Positions 15,241 through 21,742 of a stretch of DNA of 21,742 nucleotides are shown one piece after another. Position numbers and translations under genes: made by a program. The first letter of the stretch is position 1. The number at the start of each line of letters is the position of its first letter. The stretch is from JANNSW01 sp031431235. Its GTDB lineage: Bacteria > Pseudomonadota > Alphaproteobacteria > Rhizobiales > Hyphomicrobiaceae. The notes under the pieces are model-generated. The model had not been told where the DNA came from. It saw nothing but the letters and a program-made list of their open reading frames with translations, and did no database searches. The stretch lies in NCBI GenBank assembly GCA_031431235.1, contig JANPDA010000413.1, positions 1-21,742 of the forward strand, given 5' to 3'.

Positions 15241-15322
15241 CAATTGTTCCTCGGTCGTTCCACCCCGTTGTTGGATGGCTGCCGGTCCACCGGGACCGCT
15301 CATTCATGGAGCTCTCGTTCAT
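15215..15322 (-). CDS. Possible small ORF (35 codons) overlapping the radical SAM start
   Basis: A short frame begins ATGAACGAG (15320-15322), has a second in-frame ATG at 15305-15307, and ends at 15215, overlapping the radical SAM gene by 26 bp. Its product is polar and contains three Trp, a TTGW segment and a WQHPT end. The first 30 bases are two copies of a 15-bp repeat. No strong ribosome site precedes either ATG. It could be a leader peptide, a precursor peptide for the radical SAM enzyme, or chance. I do not recognise it and list it only because of its position. Confidence 0.2.
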   Translation of the reverse strand: MNESSMNERSRWTGSHPTTGWNDRGTIDGQWQHPT

Positions 15323-15328
15323 AGAGCT
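15299..15328 (-). repeat. Tandem 15-bp direct repeat in the operon leader
   Basis: On the minus strand AGCTCTATGAACGAG is followed directly by AGCTCCATGAATGAG, identical at 13 of 15 positions. It lies 59 bases before the radical SAM start codon. The same bases contain a 6-bp inverted repeat (AGCTCT/AGAGCT at 15310-15315 and 15323-15328). It could be a regulator-binding site or the start of a small peptide. Confidence 0.6.
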
Positions 15329-16088
15329 ATTGTGTTGGGAGTGCGATGACGGCGCGATTTCGGGATCGCCGCTTGCCTGTGCCCCCATGCCGCGAGCTTG
15401 GGAATGGTCCACACGCGACACATCTGCCGGACCCTTTCATTCCGTGCCGACCCGCACGGCATTAGATTGGGACCCACCCTCCTCGTTTTCCAGGCCCTGC
15501 GCCGCGACACTTGTTCGTGATCGTTCGAGAGCGACGTAAAACTATTATTAACACGGATAGTAAATAGGTGCAAATATGCATCATCCGGGAAACCACTGAG
15601 CGCCCGCATCGCCGCCAATCAGAGTGCGGCTGAATTCACCCGCCCCATGGACGTCGGGCTCACCACTCGGCAACGCCAAGAGCCAATTTGACAGCCCCTG
15701 GCGGCTCGTCTACGGTCCGCGCCATCTTGGTTCAATCGTTGGTCCTCGAGTCGATCCGACGTTGCCTGGAGCCCCCTTCGCCAGATCACCCGATTGTCAG
15801 TCCATTGCTTTTGCCATGGGCATGTCTGGCGCACCCGGAGGAGATGAAATCAGACCGACCAGAGACCGCGACCGGTGGCATCTTCAATCAGGACGTGGCC
15901 CTGTCGCATTCTTGGGCTATCGGGTCGATGGACTAGGACTAGGCGTTGGGCAAGTCAGCGTGGCGGGACCGGCGGGTAGCACCCACCAGCCCGCTGCAGG
16001 TTTTGGAGCCGCGGGCTGGCCGATCGCCCCCCAAAACGGGACGCGCATGGCCTAAACCCGGCAGAATGAACAATGAAGGCTGAAGCTT
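15329..16088. other. Long intergenic region without a convincing gene
   Basis: About 760 bases lie between the radical SAM leader and ptsN. Reading frames of 70-143 codons exist on both strands, but their products lack domains, are rich in Arg/Ser/Gly/Pro, and have no ribosome sites. Apart from the AT-rich promoter candidate, I see no RNA gene, terminator with a U-tract, or mobile element. The ptsN promoter must lie near its right end. Confidence 0.5.
15544..15573 (-). promoter_or_regulatory. Candidate promoter of the glycosyltransferase/ABC operon
   Basis: This lies in the most AT-rich patch of the window (about 15537-15580). The minus strand reads TTGCAC (15573-15568), then an 18-base spacer, then AATAAT (15549-15544), one base from the consensus -10; TAATAA with a 17-base spacer is an alternative. 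It would give a leader of roughly 290-300 bases before the radical SAM gene. Next to it, TGCAAATATGCA (15569-15580) is a near-palindrome that might bind a regulator. The -35 match is weak. Confidence 0.4.
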
Positions 16089-16553
16089 ATGGATCTGGGT
16101 GATCTCATCAAACCGGAGGCCGTCGTTCCGGCACTTCGTGCGAAGAGCAAGAAACAGGCACTTCAGGACCTTGCAGGCCGGGCGGCCGAGCTGACCGGGC
16201 TCGATCAGCGCGTCATCTTCGAGACGCTGCTGCAGCGCGAGCGACTTGGCTCCACCGGCCTCGGTCGCGGCATCGCCATCCCGCATGGCCGCATGGCCGC
16301 ACTGAAAAGCATGTTCTGCCTGTTTGCCAGGCTCGACGAGCCGGTCGATTTCGAATCGACCGACAACGAGCGGGTCGACCTCATATTTCTGCTGCTCGCC
16401 CCGGAGTCGGCTGGTGCCGATCACTTGAAGGCGCTTTCACGCGTATCTCGGCTGTTGCGAGAGCCATCAGTCATCGAGCAGCTTCGAGGCTCGCACAACC
16501 GCGCGGCGCTCTATGCAATCCTGACCGAGCCACTCGCTTCCAACGCTGCATGA
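16089..16553 (+). CDS. ptsN: PTS IIA-like nitrogen regulatory protein PtsN (EIIA-Ntr)
   Basis: This 154-residue cytoplasmic phosphocarrier receives phosphate from NPr in the nitrogen PTS and regulates targets such as potassium transport and the stress response in other bacteria. The phosphorylation site is His66 in GRGIAIPHGRM, preceded by RERLGSTGLG. A DHLKALSRVSRLLREPSVIEQL segment in outline matches the C-terminal half of the family. Length is normal. It starts at ATG 16089, with AAGG about 12 bases upstream. In many alphaproteobacteria ptsN follows rpoN and hpf; here no hpf-like gene is upstream, so it appears detached from that cluster. It converges on the cupin gene with a 20-base gap. 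Confidence 0.95.
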   Translation: MDLGDLIKPEAVVPALRAKSKKQALQDLAGRAAELTGLDQRVIFETLLQRERLGSTGLGRGIAIPHGRMAALKSMFCLFARLDEPVDFESTDNERVDLIFLLLAPESAGADHLKALSRVSRLLREPSVIEQLRGSHNRAALYAILTEPLASNAA

Positions 16554-16573
16554 ATAGGCCAGCCTGAGTTTGC

Positions 16574-17302
16574 TCAAGTCAGTCGGATCCGCAGTGGTTG
16601 TATGTCCGGTGCCTCGCAGCCGAGCGGAAAATCCGCGAGCCGACGGCCGGAGAACCGCTGCAGAGCCGCCTCTTTTTCGATCTCGGCAGCGTTGCAGATC
16701 CCATCCTCACCAACCGCCGTCGGATCGAGATAGAGCCGGCCAAACGCGCCGTCCGCGGCAAACGTTGCCGTCTCATAGCCGCGCGCATTGAAGTTCCAGA
16801 CGATCGCCGGCCCCCCGACCGCGGCAAACCAGTGGACATTGCGCACCCACTCCGACGCCTGGAACACATCACCGGGTCCCAGCACCTGATCGCTCGCCAG
16901 CCGCAGCCGCACACGGTCTGGGCCCACCCGCTCGATCCGCTCGAACTCGCGGAGATGCACTTGGCCCGCGATCACGACCTGGGTCGAGACCAGGTTGTGG
17001 TGATGGTGCGGCGGATGGACCTCGCGGTCCGCGACGTAGACGAGCTGCAGGGTGTAGCGGCAGTCATCCACATGTCGGCGCACCAGCCACAGATCCCCGG
17101 CCGCCCGGCTCGCCTCCGCGATCTCGGCGGCCAGCGCGCGGCCAAGGCGCGCTTCGTCGAGAACGGCGAGCACATGTGCCTGGAACCGCTCGACCGAGAT
17201 CGAGCCCAACCTCAATTCCTCGAGCGCAGTCGCTATCCTCGTGGCCGCGGCATGCGGCCAGCGATCGATCTTGGTGCGAATCCTCGGCGGTGTTGCGAGC
17301 AT
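16574..17302 (-). CDS. Cupin-fold protein of unknown function
   Basis: This 242-residue soluble protein has an alpha-helical N-terminal third (residues 15-70) and then a cupin-like barrel. The first metal-type motif is HPPHHHHNLVSTQVVIAGQV (96-115); the usual Glu of the motif is not obvious. The second strand region has LGPGDVFQASEWVRNVHWFA, with a histidine near the expected position. It resembles cysteine-dioxygenase-like cupins in layout, but I would not assign an activity. The ATG at 17302 is preceded by AGGGAGG almost adjacent to the codon; a TTG seven codons upstream (17323) would place that sequence inside the gene. The start is therefore uncertain. It is divergent from the histidine phosphatase. 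Confidence 0.7.
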   Translation of the reverse strand: MLATPPRIRTKIDRWPHAAATRIATALEELRLGSISVERFQAHVLAVLDEARLGRALAAEIAEASRAAGDLWLVRRHVDDCRYTLQLVYVADREVHPPHHHHNLVSTQVVIAGQVHLREFERIERVGPDRVRLRLASDQVLGPGDVFQASEWVRNVHWFAAVGGPAIVWNFNARGYETATFAADGAFGRLYLDPTAVGEDGICNAAEIEKEAALQRFSGRRLADFPLGCEAPDIQPLRIRLT

Positions 17303-17434
17303 CCCTCCCTTTGGGACGGCCAAGCAGGCGCGTCAAGCGGCCGCAACCGCCGCACCACCCAACAGGCCATTGCTTACACTGGCCGATTCAGGCGATTGCA
17401 TCCCATCTTTGCCGCAAACGGAGAACCGCCCGAC

Positions 17435-18019
17435 GTGACCCGGCCCGCGCTCTACTTCATCCGCCATGGCGAAACCGACTGGAACCGCGCCGGCAGGCTG
17501 CAAGGCCATCTCGACATTCCCATCAACGCGACCGGCGAGCGGCAGGCGAGCCGCATTGCCTCGGCTCTCGTCGAGCTGCTCGATCGCCCGGCCGAGCTCG
17601 ATTTTGTCGCCAGCCCGCTGCTCCGCACGCGCCAGACCATGGAGCTGGTTCGATCGGGCCTGGGCCTTCCGGCCGCGAGCTATCGCACCGACGATCGCCT
17701 GAAGGAGATCCGTTTCGGCGCTTGGGAAGGCTTCACCTGGAAAGAGTTGAAGGCGAACGACCGGCCCGCCTACGACCGGCGCAAAGCCGACCCCTGGGCG
17801 GCATCGCCACCGGGAGGAGAAAGCTATGCCGAGCTCTCGGCACGCATTTCCGGCTGGCTACGAACCATGCGGACCGAGGCGGTCGTCGTCTCCCACGGTG
17901 GCGTCAGCCGCTGCCTGCGCGGCCTCGTGCTGAGCCTCGATCCGGGCGAGATCCCCCACCTCGATGTGCCTCAGGATCGGATCATGGTCGTTGGTGACCG
18001 CCGCATCGACTGGATCTGA
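17435..18019 (+). CDS. Histidine phosphatase superfamily protein (phosphoglycerate mutase-like)
   Basis: This 194-residue cytoplasmic enzyme has the phosphate-pocket motif FIRHGETDWN (catalytic His11), SPLLRTRQTM (Arg64), the acidic EIRFGAWEG (91-99) and the second histidine motif VVVSHGGVSR (His154). All expected catalytic residues are present. The short length and the EIRFGxWEG motif suit a broad-specificity phosphatase (PhoE/GpmB/CobC-like group) better than glycolytic mutase. The start is a GTG at 17435 with GGAG ten bases upstream; longer in-frame extension only shadows the opposite cupin gene. The exact substrate is unknown. Confidence 0.88.
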   Translation: MTRPALYFIRHGETDWNRAGRLQGHLDIPINATGERQASRIASALVELLDRPAELDFVASPLLRTRQTMELVRSGLGLPAASYRTDDRLKEIRFGAWEGFTWKELKANDRPAYDRRKADPWAASPPGGESYAELSARISGWLRTMRTEAVVVSHGGVSRCLRGLVLSLDPGEIPHLDVPQDRIMVVGDRRIDWI

Positions 18020-18050
18020 CGCGGCCAACTCGACAGACGCTTACAGATGA

Positions 18051-18079
18051 TTGCCACCCGCCCGCTCTATTGCTACTGT
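18051..18079 (+). promoter_or_regulatory. Candidate promoter for the RTX protein gene
   Basis: TTGCCA at 18051-18056 (5 of 6 to the -35 consensus), a 17-base spacer, and TACTGT at 18074-18079 (3 of 6 to the -10 consensus). Transcription would begin near 18086, about 75 bases before the chosen start codon. It lies directly after the phosphatase gene. Confidence 0.4.
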
Positions 18080-18161
18080 CCACGGAATAGTTCTTGTTCC
18101 GGATCGGTGAAGCGTGAGTTGCGAGCCGCCTTCGGACGCAGTGGTCGAGAGGGCGGCGAGG

Positions 18162-20576
18162 ATGGCCAATCTGTATCGCACCGGCACCGCAGGCGCCGAC
18201 ACCCTGATCGGGGGCGCAGGCAACGATACCCTCGAGGGCGGGCTGGGCTCGGACGTCCTGAACGGCGCGGCGGGCAACGATACCGCCAGCTACGCCAATG
18301 CAGCCGTCGGTGTCACGCTCGACCGCCAAACGCCCGCCAATAGCCTCGGGGAAGCCGCGGGCGACACTTTCATCGCCATCGAGAGCTTCCTCCTCACCGC
18401 CCACGACGACGCGTTTTTCGGCATCGACGCAGCCGAGCGAATCGACGGCGGCGCCGGGAATGACCGGCTTACGGGCGGTGCAGGCAACGATGTCTTGCTC
18501 GGCGGCATCGGGGCCGACACGCTCGATGGCGGTCTGGGCAATGACGCTCTGACCGGTGGCGTCGGCGACGACGTCTACGTTTTCGACGCCAAGACCGACA
18601 AAGCGGTCGAGGCCGCAGGCCAAGGCTTCGACGAGATCCGCAGCGCTGCGATCGCGCTGAGCCTTGTGGCGATGCCAAACATCGAGGCGATCGCCCTGCT
18701 CGGCACGCTCGATCTGGCGGCGACCGGCAACGCAGGCGCCAATCGCCTTGCCGGCAATGCAGGCCGCAATCTGATCGCGGGCCTTGCCGGCAACGATACG
18801 CTGACCGGGGGTAGCGGCGACGACACGCTGGTAGGTGGCGCGGGGGCGGATTTGCTAGACGGCGGTGACGGCGCTGCTGATGTCGCCTCCTACCGCGACG
18901 CGAAGCTAGCCGTCACCATCGACCTCGCCTCGCTTGCGCACACGGGCGATGCGCTCGGCGATGTCTTTGCCGGGATCGAGGTCTTCGAATTGTCCAACAA
19001 GGCCGACCGGTTCTTCGGCTCGGCCGACGGCAATGCCGCGATCGGGGGCGCGGGCAACGACACCCTTCGAGGCAATGGCGGGGGCGACACGCTCGAAGGA
19101 GGAGCCGGCGCCGATCTGCTCGACGGTGGCGATGGCGAGGACATCGCGTCCTATCGCGCCTCGGCACTGGCCGTGACGCTCAATCTGGCAACGCCGGCGC
19201 TGAGCAAGGGCGATGCTGCAGGCGACCGCTTCGTCTCGATCGAATCCTTCGAGCTCAGCACCAGGAACGATCTCCTGATCGGCTCGACCGGCGACGACAG
19301 AGCCGACGGCGGCGCCGGCAACGACACGCTGATTGGCGGCATTGGCGCGGATACGCTCAAAGGCGGATTGGGCGGAGATGTCCTCATAGGCGGGGCGGGC
19401 ACCGATCTTCTCGACGGCGGGGAAGGCTTCGATATCGCCAGCTATGCGAACGCCTCGCCCGGCCTGCGGCTCGACCTGACCGATTCGCTGGCGAGCACCG
19501 GCGATGCCAATGGCGACGTGTTCACCGCAATCGAGCGTTACTTCCTCACCTCAGGCAGTGACACCTTGGCGGGCTCATCGGCCGGCAACGATGTCATCGG
19601 CGGAGCCGGCAATGACAGCCTCTTTGGCGGCGCGGGCGAGGACACGCTCGACGGCGGAGCAGGCGCCGATACGCTCGAAGGCGGCTCGGACACCGACTGG
19701 GCAAGCTATGGCTCGGCGACAAAGGGCGTGACGGTCGATCTCGCCAATCCGCTCGCCTCGACAGGCGATGCGGCAGGCGACGTCTATATGACGATCGAAG
19801 GTTTCCTGCTCTCGCCCTTCGCCGACGTCTTCCGGGCCAATGCGCTGACCCGCACCATCGATGGCGGCGGCGGCAACGACAAGCTGCTCGGTGCCGACGC
19901 CATGGACCGGTTCTCGGGCGGCGCCGGCAATGACAGTCTGAGCGGAGCCGGCGACTCCGACATGCTTGCGGGCGACGCCGGCAACGACACGCTCGTCGGC
20001 GGCGACGGCTTCGATCTGCTCGAGGGTGGAGTGGGCAATGATCGACTCGACGGCGGCGCGGACAACGACTGGCTCGACGGCGGCCAGGGTGCCGATGCCC
20101 TGATCGGTGGCCTCGGCGAGGACACCGCCAGCTATGCGAGCGCGACAGCGGCCGTGCGGGTCGACCTCCTCAACACCAAGCAGCGACTGGGTGAGGCAAT
20201 CGGCGACACCTACTCCGGCATCGAGCGCTATCTGCTGACCGATCATGGCGACACATTCCTCGGCTCGAACGGCGCCGAGACCGTCGATGGCGGCCTTGGC
20301 GACGATACGCTCACCGGACGGCTCGGCGACGACATGTTTGCCTTTGCGGCTGGCACCGGCACCGACGTGGTCGCCGACTTCGGCGATGCCGCGGGCAATG
20401 AGGATCGCATCGATCTGACTTCATTTGGCTTCGGCGATTTCTCTGGCCTCGTGGCTTCCGGGGCCATGACGGCGACCGCACGCGGCGTCGAGATCGACCT
20501 GGGCGGTGGCAATCGCATCGTGCTGCAGGCCATGGCGCTTGCAAGCCTCGACGACGGCGACTTCTTCTTCGGGTGA
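18162..20576 (+). CDS. RTX-type calcium-binding repeat protein, probable type I secretion substrate
   Basis: This 804-residue Gly/Asp-rich protein starts MANLYRTGTAGADTLIGG. It is filled with GGxGxD nonapeptides (forms such as GGAGNDTL), which fold as calcium-loaded parallel beta-rolls outside the cell. Between the beta-roll blocks lies a module of about 50 residues repeated six times, beginning DxASYxxA near residues 40, 240, 327, 424, 512 and 654. Each continues with a VxLDL strand, a GDAxGD turn and an IExFxLT segment. Residues about 140-215 hold a different module (VYVFDAKTDKAVEAAGQGFD). The last 70 residues (TDVVADFGDAAG, DRIDLTSFGFGDF, LDDGDFFFG end) resemble the uncleaved C-terminal type I secretion signal. 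No catalytic domain is present. ATG 18162 is chosen over GTG 18114 because relatives start just before the first repeat. No TolC, HlyB or HlyD gene is in the window. Confidence 0.9.
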   Translation: MANLYRTGTAGADTLIGGAGNDTLEGGLGSDVLNGAAGNDTASYANAAVGVTLDRQTPANSLGEAAGDTFIAIESFLLTAHDDAFFGIDAAERIDGGAGNDRLTGGAGNDVLLGGIGADTLDGGLGNDALTGGVGDDVYVFDAKTDKAVEAAGQGFDEIRSAAIALSLVAMPNIEAIALLGTLDLAATGNAGANRLAGNAGRNLIAGLAGNDTLTGGSGDDTLVGGAGADLLDGGDGAADVASYRDAKLAVTIDLASLAHTGDALGDVFAGIEVFELSNKADRFFGSADGNAAIGGAGNDTLRGNGGGDTLEGGAGADLLDGGDGEDIASYRASALAVTLNLATPALSKGDAAGDRFVSIESFELSTRNDLLIGSTGDDRADGGAGNDTLIGGIGADTLKGGLGGDVLIGGAGTDLLDGGEGFDIASYANASPGLRLDLTDSLASTGDANGDVFTAIERYFLTSGSDTLAGSSAGNDVIGGAGNDSLFGGAGEDTLDGGAGADTLEGGSDTDWASYGSATKGVTVDLANPLASTGDAAGDVYMTIEGFLLSPFADVFRANALTRTIDGGGGNDKLLGADAMDRFSGGAGNDSLSGAGDSDMLAGDAGNDTLVGGDGFDLLEGGVGNDRLDGGADNDWLDGGQGADALIGGLGEDTASYASATAAVRVDLLNTKQRLGEAIGDTYSGIERYLLTDHGDTFLGSNGAETVDGGLGDDTLTGRLGDDMFAFAAGTGTDVVADFGDAAGNEDRIDLTSFGFGDFSGLVASGAMTATARGVEIDLGGGNRIVLQAMALASLDDGDFFFG

Positions 20577-20586
20577 AACTCACGCG

Positions 20587-20614
20587 TTGACAGTCGGCGC
20601 GGGACCCCTACCCT
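20587..20614 (+). promoter_or_regulatory. Candidate promoter for the HAD-like gene
   Basis: A perfect TTGACA (20587-20592), a 16-base spacer and TACCCT (20609-20614, 3 of 6 to the -10 consensus) lie just after the RTX stop codon. Transcription would start near 20622, about 38 bases before the GTG start of the HAD-like gene. The -10 is weak. Confidence 0.35.
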
Positions 20615-20659
20615 CACGCGGAATCGTGAATCAGTGCCCTCGTCCAGCCGGAAACGGGA

Positions 20660-21377
20660 GTGGAAGCCATCACACCGAAGCGATCCGAGCCGCGCGGCTT
20701 CGCCGCCCCCGACACCAGGGTGTTCGTCCGCGACAACACGCGCTACCCCACCCAATGCGACCTGTTTGCCCAGGTCGACCGCCGGATGGGCGAGTTCATT
20801 GTGGCACTTCTGAATGTCGATGCGATCGAGGCCAAGCGCCTGCAGAAGAGCTACTATTACGAGCACGGCACCACCCTCGCCGGCCTGATGAAGCTGCACG
20901 CCATCGCGCCCGAGCGCTTCCTCGACTACGTCCACGACATCGACTATTCACCTGTCACGGCCGCGCCCGAGCTGGCGACCGCGATCGAGGCCTTGCCCGG
21001 CCGCAAGCTGATTTTCACCAACGGCTCGCGCCGTCACGCCGAGAGCGTGGCCAGCCGCCTCGGCATCCTCGCGCTATTCGACGAGATCTTCGACATTGCC
21101 GACGCCGATTACATCCCAAAACCCCGGATCGAAGCGTATCAGCGCTTCCTTTCAGCCCACGGCATCGAAGCGACCCGCTCGGCCATGTTCGAGGATTTGC
21201 CCCACAATCTGGAAGCCCCGCATGTGCTCGGCATGACGACCGTGCTCGTCCACTCGACCTATATGGACCACCCGATCTATCATGAGATCCGGGAATGGCC
21301 CGCCCCCCCCCGCCCACATCCACCACATGACGAAGGATCTGGCGGGGTTTCTGGCGGGGTTGGGGCCGCAGGGGTGA
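20660..21377 (+). pseudogene. Pyrimidine 5'-nucleotidase-like HAD hydrolase, probably inactivated
   Basis: Most of the protein matches HAD-family pyrimidine 5'-nucleotidases: CDLFAQVDRRMGEFI, SYYYEHGTTLAGLMKLH, the motif II region KLIFTNGS (116-123), KP (154-155) and the acidic FEDLPHNLEAPHVLGMTTV. Two defects are visible. First, motif I reads VFVRDNTRYP where the family has VFDLDNTLYP. The nucleophilic Asp is Val23 (GTC at 20726-20728) and the next residue is Arg; only the second Asp remains. Second, the reading frame leaves the family sequence at a C9 run (21303-21311). One base fewer would restore HIHHMTKDLAGFLAGL and a stop at 21375-21377; as written the frame runs to 21529 with unrelated residues. 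The start is GTG 20660 with no strong ribosome site. Loss of function is inference; sequencing error could explain the C-run but not easily both defects. Confidence 0.75.
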
Positions 21378-21449
21378 GGCGTATAGGTCGGGTCGAGGCA
21401 CGGGACCCGAAATTGCCGCACTCCGAGCCGCCGCTCGAGGCGAGCCAGC

Positions 21450-21520
21450 TCACCCGTCCCGGCCGGCCGCAAACTCGGATTGCCAGAGATAGCTATAGCG
21501 GATGCCGAGGCCAAAAACAG
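21450..21520 (-). pseudogene. Possible N-terminal remnant of a PemK/MazF-like toxin gene
   Basis: Read on the minus strand, this stretch gives FGLGIRYSYLWQSEFAAGRD and then stops at 21450. As I recall, some alphaproteobacterial PemK-like growth inhibitors begin with a PGLxIxYxYLWxxExxAGR segment followed by a KDRPC motif. Here the KDRPC part and everything after it are missing, and no start codon or ribosome site is clear. The match is short and rests on memory of the family, so this is a weak call. Confidence 0.3.
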
Positions 21521-21571
21521 ATCTTGTAAAGCTAGCTCCCGGAGTCACGAGATCCCATACCAAAGCCGTCC

Positions 21572-21615
21572 TGCCCGCGTCATGGCGCAGCCTTGCTCCG
21601 CATGGACGGCGGGCA
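21572..21615. repeat. Imperfect REP-like inverted repeat
   Basis: TGCCCGCGTCATG (21572-21584) pairs with CATGGACGGCGGGCA (21601-21615), with two single-base bulges and a loop of about 16 bases. The flanking 21530-21742 has no believable gene. The style matches dispersed intergenic palindromes common in GC-rich alphaproteobacteria. Confidence 0.5.
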
Positions 21616-21656
21616 TCCAGCCAATTCTCCACTCGACATCAGCAGCTCGTCTGGAA

Positions 21657-21672
21657 TCCCGCCGACGCGGGA
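21657..21672. repeat. REP-like palindrome (TCCCGC-CGAC-GCGGGA)
   Basis: A 6-bp perfect inverted repeat with a 4-base loop sits inside CTGGAATCCCGC...GCGGGAATGACG. This is a widespread dispersed intergenic repeat type, whose translation gives the familiar nonsense string WNPADAGMT. It marks non-coding sequence after the decayed HAD gene. Confidence 0.6.
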
Positions 21673-21742
21673 ATGACGTGGGAGGATGTGTTGTGGCTCG
21701 CTCACTGGAGATGGTGGGTGCTAGTGTTCTGACTCATTCATT

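Noticed and set aside
15624..16055. 143-codon frame before ptsN
   Set aside because: Composition is Gly/Pro/Arg-rich, there is no ribosome site, no recognisable motif, and no support from neighbours.
16565..16576. Small hairpin between ptsN and the cupin gene as a terminator
   Set aside because: The stem is only 4 bp (TGAG/CTCA) with no T-run, too weak to call.
18180..20340. DNA-level repeats that might look like a CRISPR array or minisatellite
   Set aside because: The repeats are imperfect, keep a single reading frame and encode GGxGxD nonapeptides; they are protein repeats.
21303..21311. C9 tract as a phase-variation switch
   Set aside because: The same gene has also lost its catalytic Asp, so on/off switching of an active enzyme is unlikely; decay or read error is simpler.

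Overview
The window is GC-rich, with tightly packed genes, frequent 4-bp ATGA overlaps and long open frames on the antisense strand. Together with a PtsN-type PTS protein, an AraC/MGMT fusion and dispersed palindromes near GCGGGAATGACG, this suggests an alphaproteobacterium, perhaps Rhizobiales or Rhodospirillales. No rRNA, tRNA, CRISPR array, insertion sequence or phage gene was seen.

Layout. (1) 1-953, minus: a 3'-truncated SABATH-type carboxyl methyltransferase. It is divergent from 1097-2005, plus: an Ada-like HTH/O6-alkylguanine-DNA methyltransferase. (2) 2009-15240, minus: a run of eleven genes, nearly all overlapping or closely spaced. In transcription order these are a radical SAM/SPASM protein, a COG4671/MurG-like glycosyltransferase, two GT-B glycosyltransferases of the GT4 type, a second MurG-like glycosyltransferase, a NodB-like polysaccharide deacetylase, and a complete oligopeptide-type ABC importer (fused double ATPase, binding protein, two permeases). 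A small SAM methyltransferase follows. (3) 15241-16088: a long non-coding stretch with an AT-rich promoter candidate, a tandem 15-bp repeat and a possible tiny ORF just before the radical SAM gene. (4) 16089-18019: ptsN, a cupin-like protein on the opposite strand and a histidine phosphatase. (5) 18162-20576: an 804-residue RTX-type calcium-binding protein with a type I secretion-like C-terminus. (6) 20660-21742: a pyrimidine 5'-nucleotidase-like HAD gene that looks dead (no nucleophilic Asp, plus a frameshift in a C9 tract), a possible PemK-toxin remnant, and REP-like palindromes at the window end.

How the genes may work together. Region 2 is the most interesting. Four glycosyltransferases, a deacetylase and a radical SAM enzyme share one translationally coupled operon with a peptide/glycopeptide-type importer. 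I infer a pathway that builds or remodels a small glycoconjugate and takes up that product, a precursor or a breakdown product. I do not recognise this exact gene set as a named system. The chemistry is inference; the gene families and their coupling are read from the sequence.
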